Assembly: GCF_964355755.1 (NCBI RefSeq)
Contig: NC_092674.1
Coordinates: 17,434,501 to 17,498,500, forward strand
DNA length: 64,000 bases
Source of the DNA: Antedon mediterranea
Taxonomy: Eukaryota; Echinodermata; Crinoidea; Comatulida; Antedonidae
Reading direction: 5' to 3'
A program made the position numbers and the translations under genes. This document shows, in pieces, positions 25,609 through 36,011 of the stretch. The notes under the pieces were generated by a model. The model worked only from the letters and a program-made list of their open reading frames with translations. It did not search any database and had not been told where the DNA came from. Numbering within the stretch: the first letter of the stretch is position 1; every line of letters starts with the position of its first letter.

Positions 25609-27860
25609 TTTTTTTACATAATTCGTTACTATGGCTCTATAACATAATGTTAGCAAAATATATCTGTATAAATGGCAATATTATAGTATAATTATTTAAT
25701 TTTAAAAAGTGGAAAATGTTACCATTTTTCGACCCTTTTACTTTTTTTGACATAACTAGTTGCTATGTCTCTATAAGATGATGTTAGCACAATATATGTG
25801 CATAAATGGCAATATCATAGCATAATTATTGAATTTTAAAAAGTGGAAATTTTTGCCATTTTTCGAAAAAAAATCCTATGATCCCCTGTAGGAAAATTTT
25901 CGGAAAATGGCCAAATTTCAACCCTTTTATTTGTTGACATAGTTCGTTACCATGGCTCTATAAGATGATGTTAGCAAAATATATCTGTATAAATGGCAAC
26001 ATTATAGCATAATTATCGAATTTAGAAAAGTGGAAATTTTAGCCATTTTTCGAAAAAAATCCTGTGATCCCTCGCAGGAAAATTTTCGGAAAAAATCCAA
26101 ATTTCCACTCTTTTAGTTTTTGACATAATTCGTTACTATGACGTTATAAGATGATGTCAGTAAAATATATTTGCATAAATGGCAATATTATAGCATAATT
26201 ATTGAATTTTAAAAAGTGGGAATTTTTGCCATTTTTCGAAAAAAAATCCTATGGTCCCCCGCAGGAAAATTTTCTAAAAATGGCCAAATTTCGACCCTTT
26301 TATTTTTGACATAACTAGTTACTATGGCTCTATAAGATGATGTTAGCACAATATATTTGCATAAATAGCAATATTATAGCATAATTTTTTATTTTAAACA
26401 ATGAAAATTTTGACCATTTTTCGAAAAAAAAGTCCTATGGTCCCCCGCAGGAAAATTTTCGAAAAATGGCCAAATTTCAACCATTTTATTTTTTACATAG
26501 CTAGTTACGATGGCTCTATAAGATGATGTTAACACAATATATGTGCATAAATGGCAATATTGTAGCATAATTTTTTAACTTTAAAAGGTGGAAATTTTGA
26601 TCATTTTCGACTCTTTTATATTTTGACATAAGTAGTTGCTATGGCTCTGTAAGATGATGTTAGCACAATATATGTGCATAAATGGCAATAATATAGTCTA
26701 ATTATTGAATTTTAAACGGTGGAAATTTTTGTTATTTTTCGAAAAAATTCCTGCCGTCCCCCGGAGGAAAATTTCAAAAAATGGCCAAATTTCGACCTTT
26801 TTATTTTTTGACATAACTAGTTACGCTCTATAAGATGATGTTAACACAATATATGTGCATAAATGGCAATATTATAGCATAATTATTTAATTTTAAAAGG
26901 TGGAAATTTTGGTTATTTTTTGAAAAAATTCCTGTGGTAGGAAAATTTTCGAAAAATGGCCAAATTTCGACACTTTTATTTTTTGATATAACTAGTAACT
27001 ATGGCTCTATAAGATGATGTTAACACAATATATGTGCATAAATGGCAATATTATAGCATAATTATTGAATTTAAATAGTGAAAAATATTGCCATTTTTTG
27101 AAAAAATTCCTGTGGTCCCCCGTAGGAAAATTTTCGAAAAATGGCAAAATTTTGACACTTTTATTTTTTGACATAACTAGTTATGTCTCTATAAGATGAT
27201 GTTAACACAATATATGTGCATAAATGGCAATATTATAGCATAATTTTTGAATTTTAAAAAGTGGAAAATGTTGGCATTTTTCGACCCTTTTATTTTTTGA
27301 CATAACTAGTTGCTATGGCTCTATAAGATGATGTTTGCACAATATATGTGCATAAATGGCAATATTATAACATAATTATTGAATTTTAAAAAGTGGAAAA
27401 TTTTGCCATTGTTCGAAAAAAATCCTATGGTCCCAGGCAGGGAAATTTTCGAAAAAAGGCCAAATTTCGATCCTTTTATTTTTTGACATAACTCGTTACT
27501 ATGGCTCTATAAGATGATGTTAACACAATATATGTGAATAAATGGCAATATTACAGGCTAATTATTGAATTTTAAACAATGGAAATTTTGACCATTTTTC
27601 GAGGAAAAAAAATCCTATTGTTCCCCCGCAGGGAAATTTTCCGAAAAATGGCCAAATTTCAACCCTTTTATTTCTTGACATAACTAGTTACTATGGCTCT
27701 ATAATATGATGTTAACACAATATATGTGCATAAATGGCAATATTATAGCCTAATTATAGAATTTTGAAAATTGGAAATTGTTGCCATATTTCGAAAAAAA
27801 TTCCTATTGTCCCCCGCAGGGAAATTTTCGCAAAAATGGCCAAACTTCAAACCTTTTATT
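25609..27860 (+). repeat. AT-rich satellite segment
   Basis: Tandem monomers in plus orientation. Long forms (178-190 bp) carry the GCCATTTTTCGAAAA hairpin. Short forms (about 131-143 bp, for example ending near 25,740, 26,620 and 27,290) run directly from CCATTTTTCGA into CCCTTTTATTTTTTGACATA. Short open frames in this stretch are not genes. Confidence 0.93.
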
Positions 27861-28055
27861 AGTCGCGTGGACGCGACTCTACAGTTCACTATGTCGGTCG
27901 GTCGGTTGTGTCGCTCTGTCTGTTGGTCCGGTATCACTTTGTGTTTTATCGCTTTTCTGTACTTATTGAACTGTTTTGATGTCCGGAAATTTTTAAAGTA
28001 CTTTTTGAAAGTTCATTTATTTCTGAGAGCACGCTACTTATTGCTGTTGGCCTTG
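27861..28055 (+). mobile_element. HINE-like family B, short copy 1 (195 bp)
   Basis: Begins AGTCGCGTGGACGCGACT (a hairpin), then CTACAGTTCACTATGTCGG and a few GTCG/GTCT units, then GGTATCACTTTG. It ends in a degenerate AGCACGCTACTT and CTGTTGGCCTTG. It sits in the T-run of a satellite monomer, which resumes as TTTTTTGACATAACTAG. It is an internally deleted relative of the 741- and 869-bp copies. Confidence 0.75.
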
Positions 28056-28130
28056 TTTTTTGACATAACTAGTTACTATGGCTCTATAAGATGATGTTAA
28101 CACAATATATGTGCATAAATGGCAATATTA
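28056..28130 (+). repeat. AT-rich satellite remnant
   Basis: Part of one monomer (GACATAACTAG to AATGGCAATATTA) between two insertions. Confidence 0.8.
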
Positions 28131-28396
28131 GAGAGGTTTCGCAATCTTACGAATACGATAACAAAAACGGATACGTCACGCACACGTATTCGTTTTCGTA
28201 AGCCATAAAAAAATCTGTTTCGCATGTCAACGAAATATTGAGGCGCGTCCAAAATATGACTGCGGTAAATTTGAGCGAAGCGCAGGTACGTCTTGCTTGG
28301 TGCTTGGCTGCCTAGGCCTAGCGTAACATCAAAGCGAGTGAGGACTTTAAAAACTGCTATTTATCTAAATTGACCTGGCATTTTAGTAAATTACTT
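28131..28396. other. Unclassified 266-bp insertion
   Basis: Unique GC-richer sequence interrupting a monomer between AATGGCAATATTA and TTAGCATAATTATTG. It contains an inverted pair, TACGAATACG... and ...CGTATTCGTTTTCGTA, near its left end. No terminal repeats, target duplication or coding frame can be fixed. Confidence 0.55.
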
Positions 28397-29318
28397 AGCA
28401 TAATTATTGAATTTTAAACAATAGAAATTTTGGCCATTTTTCGAAAAAATTCCTATGATCCCCTGCAGGGAAATTTTCGCAAAAATGGCCAAATTTCAAA
28501 CCTTTTATTTTTTGATATAACTAGTTACTATGGCTCTATAATATGATGTTAGCACAATATATTTGCATAAAATATTTCGATCCTTTTATTTGTTGACATA
28601 ACTCGTTACTATGGCTCTATAAGATGATGTTAACACAATATATGTGCATAAATGACAATATTATAGCATAATTATTGAATTTTAAAAAGTGGAAAATTTT
28701 GCCATTCTTCGAAAAAATTCCTGTGGTCCCACGTAGGGAAATTTTCGAAAAAAAGGCCAAATTTCGACTCTTTTATTTTTTGACATAACTAGTAACTATG
28801 GCTCTATAAGATGATGTTAGCACAATATATTTGCATGAATGGCAATATTATAGCATTATTTTCGAATTTTAAAAATTGAAAATTTTGTCCATTTTTCGAA
28901 AAAATTCCTATGTTCCCCCGCAGAAAAATTTTCGAAAAATTGCCAAATTTCAACTCTTTTATTTGTTGACATAACTCGTTACCATGGCTCTATAAGATGA
29001 CGTTAGCAAAATATATCTGTATAAATGGCAATATTATAGCATAATTTTCGAATTTTGAAAAGTGGAAATTTTGGCCATTTTTCGAAAAAAATCCGTTATT
29101 TTCGAAAAATGGTCAAATATTCAACCCTTTTATTTTTTGACATAACTCGTTACCATTGCTCTATAAGATGATGTTAGCAAACTATATCTGTATAAATGGC
29201 AACATTATAGCATAATTATCGAATTTTGAAAAGTGGAAATTTTTGCCATTTTTCGAAAAAATTCATATGGTCCCCCGCAGGGAAGTTTTCGGAAAATGTC
29301 CAAATTTCGACCATTATG
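28397..29318 (+). repeat. AT-rich satellite segment
   Basis: Tandem long monomers in plus orientation, ending within a monomer at CAAATTTCGACC next to the large inverted-repeat island. Confidence 0.9.
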
Positions 29319-29336
29319 TCCTTAAATCTCGACAAC

Positions 29337-29910
29337 CACTGGTCACAACGAGGTAAATTTGGTCTCAAATTGATCAGAAGGTATACATTCATATTCAGTC
29401 TAATGAAACATTTTAGTCGAAAATGACCGGAAATGCCATTTCTGACCTTTGACCTGTATCTCCGTAACTATTGGCCGTAGAGATTTGAATTTGGGCTCAA
29501 AATATACATTTAGTTATTTGTTACACATTTTGAACAATGTTACAAATGGTCAAACGGTCAAGGCCAGGGGTTATATGAATAAACAAAAATAGGTATTTGT
29601 ATCACAGCGAGTAAATTTTGGTCTCAAAATGTTCAGAAGGTATACATTCATATTCAGTCTAATGAAACATTTTAGTAAAAAATGACCGGAAATGACATTT
29701 CTGACCTTTGATATACATACCAGGGCATCTTCTTATCTCTGTAAGTACAGGTCGTAGAAACTTAAATTGAGTATCAAATTGTTAGAAATACACATATTTA
29801 CATTCATTCTAACAGAAAATTTGGATAAAAGATGATCAGAAATACTATTAATTACTAATCTTTTAAATGAAAAACATATCTACCCAACTTATCATTAGAC
29901 AGTAATGTTA
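29337..29910 (+). repeat. Left terminal inverted repeat, outer part
   Basis: Contains two copies of a subunit of about 265 bp, starting near 29,340 and 29,602. Each reads GGTAAATTTTGGTCTC-like sequence, CAGAAGGTATACATTCATAT, then TCAGTCTAATGAAACATTTT and an ACCGGAAATG block. It ends at GACAGTAATGTTA, where the LINE 3' tail begins. Confidence 0.8.
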
Positions 29911-30316
29911 TGATTTGATTTGATTTGATTTGATTTATTTCGGCATCAGTACATAAAAAATCACAGACATACAATTAAAATTAGCAAATATAAAAATACC
30001 AAAAAAACAAGGATGCCAAGGATAACTCATAAAAGTCCTCTACGGACTTGTTTCCAATGAGGTCCTTTGAAAGAACAGCAAAAAGACAAACAATGCAACA
30101 GATAAAAATTACAAAAAACAGCAAAAAAGGACTATCGAAAAAAGAAGAAGCGCTTATTAAATGTAGATACTTTTTAACTTTACTTTTAAAACAACAAACA
30201 GTTTGTGATTCCTTAATGTTAATTGGTAAATTATTCCATTCTTTAATAGCATTGTAAAAAAAGGTCACATGTGCCATTGGCTTGATAGTTGGGATTCTAA
30301 AATTTAAATTGCATCC
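29911..30316 (-). mobile_element. 3' end of the host LINE (CR1/jockey-like), downstream fragment
   Basis: Read on the minus strand, this begins with codons for GCNLNFRIPTIKPMAHVTFF, followed by NAIKEWNNLPINIKE and FKSKVKKYL. That is the typical C-terminal signature of CR1/jockey/L2-type LINE proteins. It continues the ORF interrupted at 34,328. The element ends in a pentanucleotide tail, five ATCAA-type repeats at 29,911-29,938, as expected for a LINE 3' terminus. The C-terminal frame is not continuous with the upstream fragment across the inserted LINE, so the element was already decayed or was altered at the junction. Confidence 0.8.
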
Positions 30317-30636
30317 CCTATTTATTTATTTATTTGGAATTACACCTTTAGATCGGTGGCACACTTAGCACAAAGGTGCATCCTTCACAATATAAAATAT
30401 AACAATTAACAGAAAAGTAAAAAAAGGCAAAAGCAACTATCAACCCCTAACCTACACCCCCCCCCCCCCCCCCCCACCCCCCAAATTTACATCGATACAT
30501 ACAGTAGATCATTACTTTACACAATGAATACAAAACAAGATATAGTAAAAGTGTATAAAATAAAATAAAATCAGCTGATAAACACAGCTTATTACGAAAA
30601 ACCCCCAACTCCTCCCCCTCCCACTTTTTTTTCAAT
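30317..30636 (-). other. 3' UTR of the nested LINE
   Basis: Non-coding. It holds a C19 tract at 30,457-30,475 (G-tract on the element's sense strand) and terminates in a (TAAA)n tail at about 30,322-30,336. Confidence 0.75.
30457..30482 (+). repeat. Poly-C tract
   Basis: Nineteen C, one A, then six C. On the minus strand this is a G-run within the 3' UTR of the nested LINE. Confidence 0.95.
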
Positions 30637-32060
30637 TTACTTAATGTAGCAATGTAGATAACATAGTTTTTGAGTCATGGAATTCAGTGAATCATTTCGA
30701 AATTGCCATGCTTGTTTTAGGTATCTTTTACAAAAACTATCCAAAATATTTTCACACTCTTCATCAATTAAATTATCTGAGTATCCCAAAATATATTTAA
30801 GTTTGTCATTTTCAGGAGAAGTATAAAAAGTATCAAACATATCTTTGCTGCCATTTCTATACATATCCACATATAAATTAAATAATTCCTGATTACGTAT
30901 ATTATTTAAAGCTGGACAATTAAGGATGAAATGATGGATGTCTTCGTCCGAATTTGTACCGCACAATTTACATTTTTTATTGTTATCAATATTCCAATTT
31001 GCAGTTCTATCATTCAAAGGTAGAGTATTTGAACGAGCTTTAAATTTTAATGCAGCACCTTCAAAATTAGTTTTATCAATTAAGTAATTTTCAAGTCCAG
31101 GTTTTGATTTTAATGTTTCATAGATGTGGAGACTTGATTTATTTTGTAATTCAATTCTCCATTCATCTATCATTATATAGTTAAGTTTTCTTAAGATTTC
31201 AGAAATTGGAAAGTAGACTTCTTTATAATTTGAGAGAGTGGTGAAAATATTTTTGGATTCACAATTACACTTCAAGAGAATATCGTTTATACAAGATAGA
31301 AACTTATACCTTAAGTCTTTAAATTCACAATTAAGTTGTAGCATTCCAAGAAACATAATTTTTGGCCATCGATAGTTTTCCATCTTTATAATTCTATGGA
31401 AGTATTTCATACGAAGAGCGTTATGAATCTCGTTAATTGGAGACCAACCAAGCTCTCCATATAAGGCGGCACAAGGTGTATTTCGAGGTGCTTTTAAGAT
31501 ATAACGTGCCATTTGGAGCTGGAGACGCTCTAGTTTATCTATATCTATTCTACTTAAAGAGCACCATACTGAACAACCATAGTTGATAGATGGGAGAACT
31601 ATCGATCTCCACAGAGTATCCCCATAATATACTCTGTTAAAGTTATCAAAGCTACTGATAATTGATTTAACGTACGCTATTAATCTTTGACCTTTTTTTA
31701 TAACATTCTCAATTTGTATATGGTCATTTAATTTACGAGAAATATGTACACCGAGATATTTATATGATTCAGTTTCAGATATAAAGCCATTACCTAATTT
31801 CCATTGTCTTACTTTATCAACACGTTTACCAGTTATCAGTATATTTGACTTTTCAAAATTAAAGCATAATTTCCATTCCTTAGCAAAATTTCCTGCAAGG
31901 TCTAACATTCTTTTCATTTCCAGTTCATTGTTAGCTAATAATACAATATCATCAGCCCAAAAAAGGCTACCCATCCATGTATCATTTATTCTAATACCTA
32001 TATCCTTGGATCTTAACATTTTGGTAAACTCATTTATGTAGATGCTAAATAAAACTTTGC
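30637..32060 (-). pseudogene. LINE RT catalytic palm, thumb and C-terminal zinc knuckle
   Basis: In the next frame, LFSIYINEF precedes a 460-codon open stretch. The RT catalytic box is FWADD (residues 20-24), followed by NFEKSN and YKYLGVHIS (motifs D/E). The C-terminal half contains a CCHC knuckle with C350, C353, H362 or H363 and C368, as in many LINE ORF2 proteins. The frame closes at 30,637. It is separated from the upstream RT half by the deletion at about 32,050, so this copy cannot make intact RT. Confidence 0.88.
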
Positions 32061-33680
32061 TTTACTCCTTGATCAATATCAAAAATATCTGTATCAATTA
32101 TACCAGAGGAGACTTTACCTTTAACATTAGCATAAAGCTTATCAATCATCCTCCATACCTTTCCTCTTATTCCTGTATTCCAAATTGATTTCATTAAGCC
32201 GTCTCTCCATACACTATCAAATGCTTTTCGGAAGTCCAAGAAGGCCATGTATGTATGCTTACCCTGTTGTAAGCGACAAGTTGCTATACTCTTTAAAACA
32301 AAGATATGATCTTCGCATCTATACGAAGGTCGAAAGCCTCCCTGGACTTCCGAAAGAATAGCATTGTCTTCAAGATAGAGAGAGATATTTTTGGCAACTA
32401 TCCTATTAAAAATTTTGGATATACAAGAGGTTAACGATATCCCTCGATAATTATTGAGATCATTGCGATCCCCTTTTTTGTAAATAGGAACAATTACACT
32501 AATATTCCACTCGCTTGGTATTTCTTCTAGTTTTAAAATTTGTAAAAATAGGTCTAATATAGATCTGATTAATTTGTCGCCACCATTCTTAATTAATTCA
32601 TTTGTTATATTATCTAGACCTGGTGACTTATTATTCTTTGCCATTAGTATAGCCTCTTTTACAATATCATAATCTATCTTAACATCATACAAACAATTTT
32701 CGTCAACATCTTTATCATATGTACAATTTGTTTTTGTTTGATTTCTAATATTATTAACAAAACGACTTGTAAGGTAAGTACCGCAATCATTAAGATTCAT
32801 ATTGGCTTTGCCAAGATTTTCCCAGTAATCTTTTACAACCTCATTTATTTTCACTTTTTCGACAATGTTTTCACCAGAGTCTCTTGATTTAATACATTGA
32901 ATATTTTTACTGTTATTTATATTGCCTTTTAGCACTTTCCAAAAGTCTTTACAAGATTTACCACCTTTGTTTGCAATTTCAATAGATTTGCTAACACGTT
33001 TTTCTGTGATTTTCTGAGCAACAAGTTGCTTAACATGTTTCTGTGTCTCTTTATAATGTTCCCACAGTGTAACGCCATTATCATAATTCATAGTATTATT
33101 TGTGTTATTATTATCAGTACAGTTCCTATTAGTAATTTTATTATTTTTAACCCATGTTCTGTGTTCTCGCGACGCAATTTTCCTTTTTTTGATGGCATCG
33201 TCTATCTCTTTGTCAAACCACGGTTTGTTTTTATTATTTACACGTCTAATTCCGATACCTTCAGTGGCTGCCTCGATAATTTTTTCCTTCCACAAATCCC
33301 ATGTAGTATCGATATTCTTTTCGTTACTAACATTCCAGTCATTAAATTTTTCTTCAACTTTTTGTTGATACAAGGAATAATCTTGGTTATGTTTAATATC
33401 CCGAATTGGTTTATTTTGATTACTTGTCTGTTGATTACTTATGTTAAGATTATTTAGTGTTAACCATAACACACAATGGTCACTCCCAAAACTAAATTGT
33501 CTATGCTCATCAATAATTAGTTTATTTACATAATTTATTAAGGATTTTGAGCATAACATGTAGTCTATCGTGCTTTGTTGATTATTTCTTTGCCATGTTA
33601 TTTTACCTTCACAAAAAATAGTACTATTGAGGTTAGTTAAATTAGCGTTTTTAGTAAATTGTATTAGCCTTTCTCCATGA
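32045..33680 (-). pseudogene. LINE endonuclease C-terminus and RT fingers/palm
   Basis: Continues the nested LINE after the frameshift. It first encodes QSTIDYMLCSK and FGSDH, the last two conserved AP-endonuclease blocks (catalytic Asp/His). A linker of about 250 residues follows, then RT: SPGLDNITNELI, PIYKKGDRNDLNNYRGISL, GGFRPSYRCEDHI and FLDFRKAFDSVW, where the palm motif A Asp is intact. The frame ends abruptly after DIDQGVKQ at 32,045. The QGxxLSPLLF block expected next is missing, which points to a short deletion near 32,050-32,060. Confidence 0.88.
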
Positions 33681-34330
33681 GTTTATTACGGGGTCTCCGT
33701 TATATATGGAGTCACCAATCCGTGCGTTAAAATCACCTAGAAGTAGAATAAGAGGATTCATTTCCTTCTCTTCAATTCTAATTATTTCAGAGAGCAGTTG
33801 GGCGTATAGATCGTCAGTCAAATCATTGTTTACTCCCTGGACCGGGAAATATGCAACACAAATATATAATGGTACCTTATCTACGCTAACTTTTACCCAT
33901 AATCTTTCAAAATCATCTTCTATACAGTTTAAAACATTTTCAGATGTAACCACTATTTTGTCTGATAGGAATAACCCAATACCACCCCCCTTCTTCCCGT
34001 TACGTTCTTTCCCAACCCAGTTATAACCTTTAATAGAGATTGCGTTGCTCTCTTTTAAGTGTGGTTCAGCAATACCAAGTATATCAATACTCTTACTATA
34101 TATAAACTTTTCAATTTCATAAATCCTATGTTTGCTTAAGCAGTTAATATTATTAAAACATATATTTAGGCTATTTTTACCTACAGGTATATTTTTCTTT
34201 TTCTTTCTACCTCCTCTTCGGTGTTTTGTTTGTCGCTTTGGAGCTCGAGGATGTATATCGATGTTTAGTTCATTGTTAAGTTCATCAGGTAGGATGCTAT
34301 AAATGTTCGGTGTTTCGATATTAATATCTA
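33651..34330 (-). pseudogene. LINE AP endonuclease, N-terminal part
   Basis: An open minus-strand frame runs from near 34,330. It encodes an Arg/Lys-rich segment (HRRGGRKKKK), then ICFNNINCLS, then the endonuclease motif LGIAEPHLKE with the catalytic Glu, KGGGIGLFLS, and GDFNARIG with the conserved Asp/Asn. The family nicks target DNA to prime reverse transcription. The frame ends at 33,651 after a frameshift near 33,680; the rest of the domain continues in another frame. No initiator ATG can be assigned with confidence because the 5' boundary abuts the interrupted LINE. Confidence 0.85.
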
Positions 34331-35480
34331 CATTGCTGGCGTAGTATTGTAATTATGACTGTCTGAAATTCTAATAAAACGATTGCATAAATAAGGTGGA
34401 CAACAATGATTATATATTTTAAAAACATGACAGACTCTAAGAAATTCGACACGGTCTTGGAATTTTAACATACCAACGTCGTTTAGCTGAGATTGACCAA
34501 CATGAGATCGGGGACCTAACTTTTTTATAAAAAGAACCATTTTGTTTTGAGTCGTTTGTAATTTTGATTTTAAATTTTTATTTACCGTAGAAGACCATGA
34601 GCAAACCGAATAATCGAACATCGGTTGGATTAAAGCAAAACTAAGAATTTGAATTAAGAAATGATGATTGGCGGTACAGAAATTTCAGTCTGCCGTTTGC
34701 TTTGTTTATAACAGAGCGGGCAATGAGGTCACCTGATACATTTTGGTCAATCTCAATACCTAGATATTTGATAGATTGTGATCCATTTATAGTCGTTCCA
34801 AAGCAATCAATATAGAATTCGTTTACTTTGCTTAATCTACGTTTAGAACCAAACAAGATGCCTTCGGTCTTATATGCTTTTCGCTCATATGAAGCGAAAG
34901 TTGATTGTCGATCAGCCAATTATTGCATGATACGAGATTGTTTTGGAGTTTAGATTGGATTGAGATTGGATCTTTATGGGAGTAAAAAATTGCACAATCG
35001 TCAGCGTACAAAACAACTTTACAATCACTTTCGATACTAGATGGTAGGTCGTTCACGTAAATGAGAAACAAGAGAGGACCCAAAAAGCTACCCTGTGGGA
35101 CTCCACATCCAATCTCAATAGAGTCCGATTTGGTACCTTTAATATCGACAATCTGATTTCGCCCAGACAGGTACGCTTGAAACCAACCGATAGACCGGCA
35201 TCCTAGATACTTAAGTGTTTTACACAAAATATCATGATTGACCGAGTCAAAGGCCTTTTGGACATCTAAGATGAATAAGACATGTGTCGGTAGAAAATGA
35301 TCTACGAAAACCGGATTGATGATCGTAGATAAGTTGATGCCTTTCAAGGTAATTGGAAACTTGTATATATACCACCTTCTCCAGAATTTTCGAAACTGAG
35401 GAGAGAATGCTTATAGGTCTATAATTGTTAGCCTCAGTTCTGGAATAATTGATGCTTAATGATTTCATTATACTGTAGGA
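34328..35480 (-). pseudogene. Host LINE reverse transcriptase (CR1/jockey-like), upstream fragment
   Basis: Minus-strand, 5'-truncated RT. Pieces in order: NNYRPISILSSVSKILEKV and SGFRRSFSTDTCLIHL (35,247-35,468); then in another frame LDVQKAFDSVNHD, GVPQGSFLGPLLFLIYVNDL and LYADD (Y114-D117 of the 171-codon frame, 34,832-35,347); then GILFGSKRRL and IKYLGIEID (34,641-34,919); then FDYSVCSWSS and LKSKLQTTQNK (34,328-34,621). The fingers-to-palm linker seems deleted near 35,270, and further frameshifts lie near 34,875 and 34,640. The ORF stops where the nested LINE begins and resumes at 30,316. The catalytic YADD survives but the protein is broken. Confidence 0.9.
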
Positions 35481-35735
35481 ATTAAAACAAATCCTTTACT
35501 GTTTGTAATAATTGTACTTTTGCTTATAATAATGCTAGAAAGTATTGTTGACCCCCGAACGTTCAAAAATTTTGAGAATGCTAGAAGTAATTTACTGTAG
35601 TTACCCGAATAAAAGCCTCGGGCATTTATTTATTCAGGGAAGGCGTTTATTTTGTTGGGTGTAATAATGGTAACATGTATAATCAAATAAATACACCCCA
35701 GATATATATATATATAAATATATTCAGGTTGAAAT
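35481..35735 (+). repeat. Left terminal inverted repeat, inner part
   Basis: GAATGCTAGAAGTAA, then AAAAGCCTCGGGCATTTATT, then GGTAACATGTATAATCAAAT match, in inverse, the right arm at about 41,090-41,270 with moderate divergence. This is the part of the left arm displaced by the LINE insertion. An (AT)n run of about 20 bp lies near 35,702-35,722. Confidence 0.6.
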
Positions 35736-35822
35736 TTTCAGACCGTTTGGATAGAGTGCTCAATACCAAGGTAGAGCATAAATAAATAAAATAACAGCAG
35801 AAAACTTGGTTACTTCATTGTT

Positions 35823-35890
35823 TTAATCACTACAAATTTGTTTCGTACGACCAGCATGTAGCTGGCCGCACTCTTCAGGTGAAATATAAA
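35823..35890 (-). ncRNA. Type I hammerhead ribozyme motif in the PLE terminal repeat
   Basis: Minus strand: TCAC, CTGAAGA (35,872-35,878), then stem II GTGCGGCCAGC/GCTGGTCGTAC (11 bp with two G-T pairs, loop TACAT), GAAA (35,841-35,844), the self-complementary stem III CAAATTTG (35,833-35,840), TA, and GTGA. All core positions of a hammerhead (CUGANGA, GAAA, UH) are present. The scissile bond would follow the A at 35,831. TCAC/GTGA gives a 4-bp stem I. Stem III has no loop, which matches the minimal hammerheads reported from PLEs that probably act as dimers. Activity is not shown. Confidence 0.83.
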
Positions 35891-36011
35891 ACATAAGTGA
35901 CACAGTTGTCTCATAGTGCTTAATAAAAGTGAGTCATCAGGAAGTCGTATACAATAGCCTATTGTTTTAGATAAACTGTTTGGATCAGCAATTTAGTAAG
36001 AATTTTTTCCT
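35882..36011 (-). repeat. PLE 3' terminal segment, main copy
   Basis: Matches, in inverse, 40,662-40,795: AAAACATAAGTGACACAGTT, then GTCTCATAGTGCTTAATAAA, then AGTCATCAGGAAGTCGTATA. The inverted copy stops just before the hammerhead core. Confidence 0.85.

Larger units (their letters stand above)
30317..34330 (-). mobile_element. APE-type LINE nested inside another LINE
   Basis: Minus-strand non-LTR retrotransposon, about 4.0 kb: N-terminal basic stretch, AP endonuclease, reverse transcriptase, and a C-terminal CCHC knuckle. The 3' UTR ends in AAATAAATAAATAAAT. It splits the coding sequence of a second LINE. The motif GCAAT occurs at both junctions (about 34,331 and 30,311), compatible with a short target duplication. 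No ORF1 is visible, so the copy may be 5' truncated or belong to a one-ORF clade. The clade is uncertain; the RT motifs fit the broad I/jockey/ingi range. Confidence 0.85.

Noticed and set aside
27743-28094. Open frames of 63-107 codons on both strands around the satellite/HINE junction
   Set aside because: They run across satellite, element terminus and back into satellite on both strands, with no family resemblance.
33026-33457. Plus-strand open frames of 88-149 codons opposite the retroelements (33,026; 33,102; 33,706; 39,537; 40,092)
   Set aside because: They are antisense shadows of the minus-strand endonuclease and RT reading frames, which carry the recognisable motifs.
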